Below are positions 56,588-64,000 of a stretch of 64,000 nt of DNA, in pieces; the stretch's first letter is position 1, and each line of letters starts with the position of its first letter. The stretch comes from Pohlia nutans (taxonomy: Eukaryota > Streptophyta > Bryopsida > Bryales > Mniaceae), in NCBI GenBank assembly GCA_022496805.1, contig CM040094.1:19801501-19865500 (forward strand). The letters run 5' to 3'. Under the pieces are notes generated by a model that had not been told where the DNA came from, did no database searches, and worked only from the letters and a program-made list of their open reading frames with translations. Made by a program: the position numbers and the translations under genes.

Positions 56588-58595
56588 GGACAAGGGGACA
56601 TTGGGACGGTGCCAAACACTTGACATGTCCGCTTTGACTGATGTCTGAAGCAACTTGTCCAAGATTCAAGTTGAGGGTAAAATGAGTCCACAGTCAAATT
56701 GCTTACCCTAAACTTCTGGAGTTAAGTTAGATGACTTAGTCACAAAAACAATGATCTGTTGTAATGTTTATGTAATTACTTTATAATTTAAAATATAAAT
56801 GTATTGATTTCAAAACATGAATTCTATATTGTCACATTCCTCAGCTATAACAAGAATGTCACGTATCCCAAATTATTAGCATTATTAAACTTGTGGTTTA
56901 AGAATTTGTGAACACATTTTGTGTTTGATATGTAAGAATTTATATTTATTTGATTTTATTGGAAACTTTGTTATTCAATAAAATTGAGGGACGTTTTAAG
57001 TATAGAATAATTATTGTCACAAACAGTGAACATTCACATATGATTTTTTTCTGTAACAAATGGTTGTTGTAACAATGTGTTAGTGAGTCAATATTTGAGA
57101 AGCCAAATAATGAAAATTTCCAAAAAATATTTTAGGACTTTACATAGGATTTTTTTTGTTAAAAAATAGGTGTTGTTCTAGGGTGCCCAAAAACATAAGG
57201 AAATAAGTTTTGATACTACGCTATAATTGACGGGATAATTGATAGCATGTTGAAGTGTATAAGCTTTATGTGGACTTGTTATTGAATGCAGTTAATTGTT
57301 GTGTAAGTTATTTATATAGTTAATTACATCCATGGCGCACATCCTCGCTACTCGTAGCAACGCCATAGCAGCAATTATTGTCTTTGATAACCTCAGAGTC
57401 TATGATCTCATTCCTCATGAATAATGAAAATCAAACGGGAAGTCTTCAACTACGTGGAGGTCCCCCCATGACAACAACTCCTTGTACACTTACCCCTCCA
57501 TGTTTTCTGCCATACTCAATGCTACTTTTGCACCTCCCTTCTCACAACCTTTCGTGCTTCAAATGCGGGATTGGAAACGGGCATCGTACAATGCACATTC
57601 AAGCAAAGATACAACAAACGAGCAAGAATTAGTTTAAGCGGGGTTGTTAGGGTTCTTCTCCAGCCATGCACGGAAGGACCCATTGATTGTTCATTTCAGG
57701 CCTTGTTGGTCTCAAATAGCATCTCACTACACCCACCGTGATTGGATTATTGTAAAATATGCCACTTACAGTCCTGGTTCTAAATCCCTCCATTGACGTT
57801 AATATGAACATTGTTCACCTCGGGCCCCATTTCTTTGAAATTTCCATTTTAGACATCTTAAGGGCTTTATTTGGCAAACGTTTTTTTTCAAATTTCGTGC
57901 CTATGACCCAAAATTAGTCTTGGGGGGGGGGCTATTTGGGATGAAAAAAAGCAAACCTTTGGAGGCTTTTTTTTTGTAAGTAGCCCACCAACCAGACCAA
58001 AATTGGGGCAAAAGATGTCCCCCTGCATTAATGTTAGGGGGTGGGGGGGGGGGGTTTTAGAGAATTCTCACTTTCAGTACATCATCACATGGGTAGTTGC
58101 ACACTACAGTGTCCTTTTTCAGTCACGTTTGTAGTTTTCGACCCTTTTCTACCTTCTAAGCTATATAAAGGATGATTTGATGATGCTAAACTTGTGAAAC
58201 TATGAAAAGTGAGTAAAACATATACCTTAAAAACAAAATGTGATATCAAAATTTGAAAAAAGCGTTGCTAAATTGAAGAACGTATGTAGACTTTTTCATG
58301 ACTTCATTAGTTAGCTCTTAGTAGATCTTGATACTTTGGATCCCTCTTAGACTTTGCATGCGGAATTGCAAGGCACCAAAGCCTGTGACGTTAAACATCT
58401 CGTACACCATTGCATTTCTAAATATTTGAGGTGGGAAGATTGAATGCAAGCTGAAGCGGTTCAAGATGTCCACCACTATGGTTGGTAGAATGATCCTAAT
58501 GTCAAATTGGTTTTTTTAACCAATCCACCGTAACGTGAAAAAGCCATATGGTACTGCACGTACATGTCGATTTTTGGTTGGGCTTTTGGAATGAC
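56588..58595. other. Intergenic AT-rich DNA
   Basis: No supported gene. The 84-codon ORF at 57378 has no recognisable features. G runs occur at 57923 and 58032. Confidence 0.45.
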
Positions 58596-58826
58596 TCACT
58601 TCATTCCAAAGAACCCCACTTGACACTCCTTATAACCACAAGCTCGGAGGGCCCCTACCATGGCTTGAACCGGGACATTGACTTGGCTTTTGGAGAGAAC
58701 CATATCATCGTGGTTGACAGCCGTTAATGCTAAGCAGTGCTCCCGACAGACGGAACACTTACTAGCTTGTCTATCTTCAGATGTGGCTCCAACACTTACC
58801 TTCACAACCACATGATCAGAAATTAC
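58596..58826 (-). CDS. Orphan coding-like exon with Cys motifs
   Basis: On the minus strand an acceptor-like ttacag precedes an open frame from 58826 to a stop at 58596. It reads VISDHVVVKVSVGATSEDRQ, then KCSVCREHCLALTAVNHDD and a Gly/Cys-containing end (GYKECQVGFFGMK). There is no ATG near the start, so it would be a last exon. The composition is protein-like and the CxxC...C pattern suggests metal binding, but no family is recognised. Upstream exons were not found. Confidence 0.3.
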   Translation of the reverse strand, partial: VISDHVVVKVSVGATSEDRQASKCSVCREHCLALTAVNHDDMVLSKSQVNVPVQAMVGALRACGYKECQVGFFGMK

Positions 58827-59037
58827 CTGTAACCAATCCTAGAAAAATTATAAGTCCCTCACAATGACTCTACGTTTGCCCAGACGAACGATATCTCTAA
58901 TTAAGCCTCGTAGATCATGTATGTTCATTATGAAGCACGCAGCACTTAGGATGGGTCAACATCGAAGGGTTTTGACCGTGGAGGCCTTTTCAGTCACCCT
59001 CGATCCACATGAAGCTGCTCACTTGTTTTAACCCCTA

Positions 59038-59261
59038 AATGTCTGAACGTGCCTTTGCGGCCAATAGAATGCGTTGTATTTTGATGGTATTTGGAATGAA
59101 TCCACACCTTTTAATGGGTTTGAGGTCAAAAGAGAAGTTGAAATTTAGATCAATGCGGTTCTAATCGATTACTAATATCCCAGTTAATAGTTTCTTGTTG
59201 GTAGAAAATCCCAATTATACGACAACATATATAATATCCCCATGGAACATTTAGGGGTTAA
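59038..59261. mobile_element. TTAA-flanked MITE, 224 bp
   Basis: Ends TTAACCCCTAAATGTC and (reverse-complemented) TTAACCCCTAAATGTT. Non-coding. Confidence 0.7.
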
Positions 59262-59667
59262 GTAATGTAACGCCTGCTTCCCTGATACCGTATACCCAGA
59301 GTCCCAGATGGCCAGACCTCTTGATCATCACATTCTGTAATATCACAATCTGGAACATTGTACAGAATATGTTCCATTCTGTTATTCTCTGTTGCATTAA
59401 ACCACGTTCTATTCCATTCTGGAATAAGGCATGCAACTTCCACATGCCGCATTCTGGACACATGTAATAAGAGTTTAATATCTTTCTGGGTCTCAATCTG
59501 TAACATAATAGAGGTATAAGTGTACTTACCATGTACATCTGGGCATCATGTGTAAACATTACTTACTAGCAAACCCCCTGTAGCAATGCAATGTGGGAAC
59601 GTGGGAATCAATTGGGACCACAAAAAGAACATAAGAACATTGGAACATTAGGAAACATGATAGGAAC

Positions 59668-60244
59668 TTAACCCCTAAACGTCCTCACCTATGTCCAATT
59701 TGGGCAGTTTTGCAAAGATGCATTATAAAATGCAACTAACATGAATATTTGAAACTCGATGTATGAACAAAAGTTATACATTTTGAAATTTAGATTCAAT
59801 CTATACGGATAGATCTTTGATTGCTATCACTGATATTTTTCTATAAATTTTGAAACATAAAATAAAATATTATTTTGTAATTCAATTATGAATAAGATAT
59901 TGATAGAATGAGGATGAAATTTGTTGTGATGGCTTATAATGTAGTACTCTAGGTGTAGTGATTTTTGGAGATTTTTTGGATGCTTGATTTTATGAGTTTA
60001 TTTTTTCAATAACACTTTTAGACTAAAATCTTCAAATTTTTGGGTGAAACACCGCAACACGAATAGAGGCATAACTTTTTAACAAATTGTTTCCTTTTCG
60101 ATCGGATCACACATACATGAAGCTAACTTCCTATAAAAATTTCAGTAAAAAAATCACACTACAAAATGTGCATGACGGATGAGAAACTACGGATGAAATC
60201 TGTACATCAAGCAAAATATGCATGGTTGGGCGGTTAGGGGTTAA
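59668..60244. mobile_element. TTAA-flanked MITE, 577 bp (family reference copy)
   Basis: Ends TTAACCCCTAAACGTCC and (reverse-complemented) TTAACCCCTAACCGCCC. Relatives lie at 54930-56370 and 48480-48810. Non-coding. Confidence 0.7.
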
Positions 60245-60814
60245 AGAACGCCAAGGAACGCCAGGGAACATGAAGAGACGCTAGAGAATGTGATGCGAAG
60301 CTTTGGGAAACATCATGAGAACTGTGGAGAACAATTTGAGGGTTCACATGATGAAAAAGTGGGTGAAAGTCATGGATGTGAAATATGGATGATTTTGTGA
60401 CGTATATCAAGTAGAGTAGTGACATGGTATCGTGACGTTGTGTACTTACTATACGAGGTTGACATGAAAGAGGTATTTATAAGCGTACCTACCATCTCCT
60501 ACATCCCATCATATGTGAGTACAGTAATGGTGTACCATGATTGAGCTCTGCAAGATTCAGTAAGATGTAAGATGCAAGATGCACAGAACTTTATCAATCA
60601 GGAGAGGAGCTGCAAAATTCATGAAAGCTTACCAACCGCTTGGCAAGCTTGCATGTGACCTTTACGAAGTGGCAGATCCTCTTAAAGAAAGTACAAACAC
60701 CCAGATGCACTTGGAAACCTGGGGTTGAAAAATACCTCATCCTGGCCTACAGTGCCCGACTGGCCTACAGTGCCCGATTGCACAGCCCCACTTAAACACA
60801 CAATTTACAAGCGT

Positions 60815-61144
60815 TTAACCCCTAAACGTACCAACCCTTTGAACAGAAGTAGATCCTAGCCTCAAAAGTAGATATTAACATGGCTCAAATGTACATGAGG
60901 TGCACATGAGAGGACCATTGCAAGTCTAAAATCTACCCAACAAATTTGACATACTTGTAGTTAGAAGCCTCTTCAATATTATCAACAGCTCCCCATCATG
61001 AGAGCTTTATTGTAAGTGGCAGAGAATTTAGTAGACTTACAAAGATGACTTGGATGAAAGTCATCCGAGGTTGTATGAGAAAGTTGCAAGGCTTTGAATC
61101 TATTAGTCGTCCACTTTCTGGACACTCTGACGTTTAGGGGTTAA
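60815..61144. mobile_element. TTAA-flanked MITE, 330 bp
   Basis: Ends TTAACCCCTAAACGTACC and (reverse-complemented) TTAACCCCTAAACGTCAG. Non-coding. Confidence 0.7.
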
Positions 61145-61753
61145 GCAAATCGGCTTGGTACAATAATTATTTAGATTGTTGCCATATTTAATATGTGAAT
61201 GCACACAAAATAAAAATTAGAATTCAATATCGACAACATGAGTACATAACGAAAACTCAAAATTTCCTACCTACCATTGGGAGTGATTATGTAAATTAAT
61301 TAGTGTGAAATGTGAAGAAAATAATGTAGCATGGGGCCAACTTATGAGCCTAAAGAGTATGCATGTGCTCCAACCTCGATTACAGTCTACTACCCTCCAT
61401 ATGATGACAACTCCGTAATAGGTCAGTATTATGGACCGTAATAGGTCTTTAATGGCATCTTTAATGGCATCTGGAAGCACATGAATGAACGACAAAGCTC
61501 ATCAATGCAGGCTTGCAGAAAATGAAAAAAATGCCCATGACACCGACCAACTGAATCCCCGATCGGTGCAGCTAGCCGTGCAGGAGATTAAAACATGACC
61601 ATTGGTTGTATAGTAGACTCCATGTGCATGCAATGAAGAAGAAGAAGAAGAAGAAGAAGAAGAAGAAGAAGAAGAAGATGATGAATGTCGTACCCGCTTG
61701 ATAGGTACTACAAATAACAGATGCGGTGTCTGTAAGCTGAGCCAGACTTGGAA
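61145..61753. other. Upstream region of the KCS locus with a (GAA)n run
   Basis: No gene is seen. A gaa/aag trinucleotide run occupies about 61635-61678, some 75 bp before the small exon at 61754. Confidence 0.5.
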
Positions 61754-61876
61754 ATGCTGGTCACATATCTGGACGCGGCAATCCTCTTCATTGCTGCATA
61801 CATTGTGTACGAGAGTGTTGTGTTGCCCGGCCGGAACTGTCGTCGTTGCATTTTCAAGGCTCCAAGCAGCTTCCAG
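61754..61876 (+). CDS. Small exon encoding a membrane-like N-terminus
   Basis: An ATG at 61754 opens 41 codons (MLVTYLDAAILFIAAYIVYE, then a basic Cys-containing end, RRCIFKAPSSFQ) and ends in phase 0 at a donor (cag/gtaaac). One hydrophobic segment is present. It may be a first exon spliced to the fatty-acid elongase gene, an alternative start of it, or an unrelated gene fragment. No matching in-phase acceptor before 62242 is clear. Confidence 0.3.
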
Positions 61877-62241
61877 GTAAACATGGACCCTAGAGCAGTT
61901 CTTTATTAGAGTTGGCTTGCTAGCTAATTGTGATTTTTTTTCTGCTTGAACTTCAATTCATTACTGCTATTGTTCATTGCGACTCAATGCCGAATACCAA
62001 TTGTGTATTGGAAAGGAGCTTCTGGACTAGGATCTGGCTAGAATCCTGACCCGCCTTCATGAAACAGTTCCTATATCAGTAGACATGAAGTGGATGGTTT
62101 ATACACTCAGCCGAATAGACGGAAACAGTTTACACAACCGGTTTGTTGCGTTTCAATGACAGCTCAGTACGTCCACTGAGTGTGTATTAATGTAGTTCCT
62201 TGGAGCCAGATAGTCTCGGAGCTGGATCGAGTTTAGGAGAC

Positions 62242-64000
62242 ATGGTCGAGCAAGTCGACAGGAGCGGCGATGGACAGCATCCTGGTAAGAGGAACAAAGC
62301 AGCTGAGGATTCGTCGTCATTGCTGGGACCAGTGTACGAACAAATGTGCAAGCCGCGAGCCGTGTTCCCGCTGCTGTTCATGGCGGCTGTGCAGGCTTCC
62401 ACGATGATCTATGACAAGCTGCAGGTCCAAGGATTGGTGCTCCAGATACCCTCCACACTGGACACGTACACTCTTTCGCTAACCGTGGTGGCTGCGGGCT
62501 TGACATGCCTGGCCTACTACTTCCTGTTCATGCCAGGTCAGCGAATTCTTTTGTGGCTATAAATCGCTCAAAAATGGGCTTGCTATGTTGCTGGTAAAAA
62601 AATACAGTATATCGCCACCCGATCATTGGTATGTATTATATATAGCCCACAATTCTAGTAAAAAAATTTGTAAATCGCCTAGTGAACAAAAAAATGCTTT
62701 CTATTTTTCAAGTTTCAATTTTCATGCGACTGGCTCCCTTTGGAAATGAAAACAAAAATGAACTCACTGTGGCAGGTCCCACCCTTCTTCTGGATTTCGC
62801 ATGCTTCAAACCGGATGATTCCACCAAAATCAGCAAACAAACGTTCGTGGAGAAGGCCAAGAAGTCCGGGTTCTTCACGGAGAGAAGCCTGGAGTTTCAG
62901 GAGAAAGTGTTGGCTCTGTCAGGGCTCGGGGACGAGACGTACGCCCCGCCTTCCACACTGTGTGAGCCCGTGGACCAGTCACTCAAAGGCTCGCACTCGG
63001 AAGCGCAGGCTGTGCTGTTTGGTGTCACAGACGAGCTCTTTTCACATGGGACGGTGACGCGGCCCCAGGATATCGACATCCTGGTGGTGAACTGCACCAT
63101 GTACAGCCCAGTGCCCTCCCTCGCCGCCATGCTCATCAACCATTACAAGATGCGCCAAGACGTGCAGGTTTTCAACTTGGGTGGCATGGGATGCAGCGCT
63201 GGCTTGATCGCCGTGGACTTGGCCCACAAGCTGCTGCAGGCACGACGAAACTCTTACGCGCTCGTTGTGTCCACGGAGATCATCAGCGCCATGTTCGGCT
63301 ACACCGGCAATGCTCGCTCTATGATGATGGGCAATTGCCTCTTCCGCACCGGGTCCTCTGCGGTGCTCCTCTCCAATCGCCGAGGTACGCTGGCCTCTCC
63401 AACGCCCTTGATCTGTAAGTTCATTAGGACTCAGTCGTCAGGGCCAAGCTTCAGAACTCAGCGTGAACTGTCAAAGCAAGCAAGCGAGTGCAGGCTAGCT
63501 TGAGTACTGTGAAAGTCATCCAGAAAGCAGTCTTTTGCTCAGTAAAACACCAAGTATCTTGTCCAAATTAAAGCTCCGTTCCAGTATTAATATATATATA
63601 TATATATGTCAATCATTGATACCATGTGATTTATCTCCTGTAAGTGCTGTAGAATCTTCTCGCATTAAAGTGAGATGGACTGCAAATTAAGAATGCAACA
63701 ATTTGACGATCGATTTGGTGCTGAAACTCCGCAGCGGACAGATGGAGAGCCAAGTATGAGTTGCAATACCTGGTACGCACTCACAACGGAGCCGACGATG
63801 TGAGCTACAAGTGTGTGCAATCGGAGCAAGACGAGCATGGGAACCTCGGCACCTCCCTGTCCAGGGACCTCGTGCGCGCGGCAGGTTCTGTTCTCAAGGC
63901 CAACATCACCATGCTGGCACCCCACATCCTACCCTTGAGTGAGAAATTGAAATTCGCAATGAACTACATCTCTCTTCAGCTCAGCAACAAAGATCAGAAG
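62242..64000 (+). CDS. KCS: 3-ketoacyl-CoA synthase, 5' part (partial)
   Basis: Condensing enzyme of the endoplasmic-reticulum fatty-acid elongase, which joins malonyl-CoA to long acyl-CoA. Exons: 62242-62536, 62776-63384, 63735 to the window edge. All have GT-AG borders and consistent phases. The start is the ATG at 62242 (MVEQVDRSGDG); the frame stays open to 62191 with no ATG. Exon 1 has two hydrophobic helices (AVFPLLFMAAVQAS and LTVVAAGLTCLAYYFLFM), as is usual for KCS. Exon 2 opens with PTLLLDFACFKP, and later carries ILVVNCTMYSPVPSLAAML and the catalytic-Cys motif NLGGMGCSAGLIAVDLA. Exon 3 has RAKYELQYLVRTHNGADD, LSRDLVRAAG and NITMLAPHILPLSEKL. These are typical of plant FAE1-type KCS. 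About 390 of the usual ~500 residues are present; the catalytic His and Asn lie beyond the edge. Confidence 0.93.

Noticed and set aside
1..64000. tRNA, rRNA or other structured RNA genes
   Set aside because: I found no stretch with convincing conserved RNA-gene sequence. A covariance-model scan would be needed to exclude small ones.

Overview
The window looks like nuclear DNA of a plant, most likely a seed-free land plant or a close streptophyte relative. It is AT-rich and full of transposons. At the right edge is a plant-type 3-ketoacyl-CoA synthase (very-long-chain fatty-acid elongase). At the left edge is a first exon that reads like a chloroplast transit peptide. Introns follow plant GT-AG rules. 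I cannot name the species.

Region 1 (1-3491) is flanking DNA with the putative chloroplast-protein exon (minus strand) and one small TTAA-flanked MITE.

Region 2 (3501-36180) is the main discovery: a ~32.7 kb Mutator-like (MULE) DNA transposon. It has ~30-bp terminal inverted repeats and a perfect 9-bp target-site duplication (aaaattcat at 3492-3500 and 36181-36189). It carries several genes: an unknown 213-aa protein (4170-4811); a small acidic Cys-rich ORF with one internal stop (6183-5677, minus); an eight-exon, apparently intact gene for a 1269-aa protein (17733-6918, minus) whose C-terminal half has the layout of a beta-class N4/N6 DNA amino-methyltransferase with altered signature motifs; a divergently transcribed DDE transposase with an N-terminal zinc-binding region and a C-terminal SWIM finger (18994 onward, plus); and a small conserved protein ending in RPYG (35737-35300, minus).

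Two smaller relatives lie inside it. Element 3 (10489-15649) sits in the 6.4-kb third intron of the methyltransferase-like gene, splitting an 86-bp tandem array, and has a near-perfect target duplication. It carries decayed methyltransferase and transposase copies. Element 2 (20431-32443) interrupts the transposase gene. It carries its own RPYG protein, an acidic two-exon gene, a decayed methyltransferase and a decayed transposase. The recurrence of methyltransferase plus SWIM-DDE transposase in all three elements suggests that they form one mobile system. Six nonsense mutations in the decayed copies fall on conserved tryptophan codons.

Region 3 (36190-50085) holds a second large element. Two nearly identical arms in inverted orientation (38474-39019 and 49577-50085) enclose ~10.5 kb that is studded with a near-palindrome, tatcggctgccagccgata, and includes what looks like a captured gene fragment fused in frame to the right arm.

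Region 4 (50086-61753) is gene-poor and contains foldback elements, microsatellites and several members of a MITE family with ends TTAACCCCTAAA...TTTAGGGGTTAA. This is the arrangement expected of piggyBac-type elements. Members also occur at 1571, 23964 and 37674.

Region 5 (61754-64000) is the 5' part of the 3-ketoacyl-CoA synthase gene, which runs off the window.
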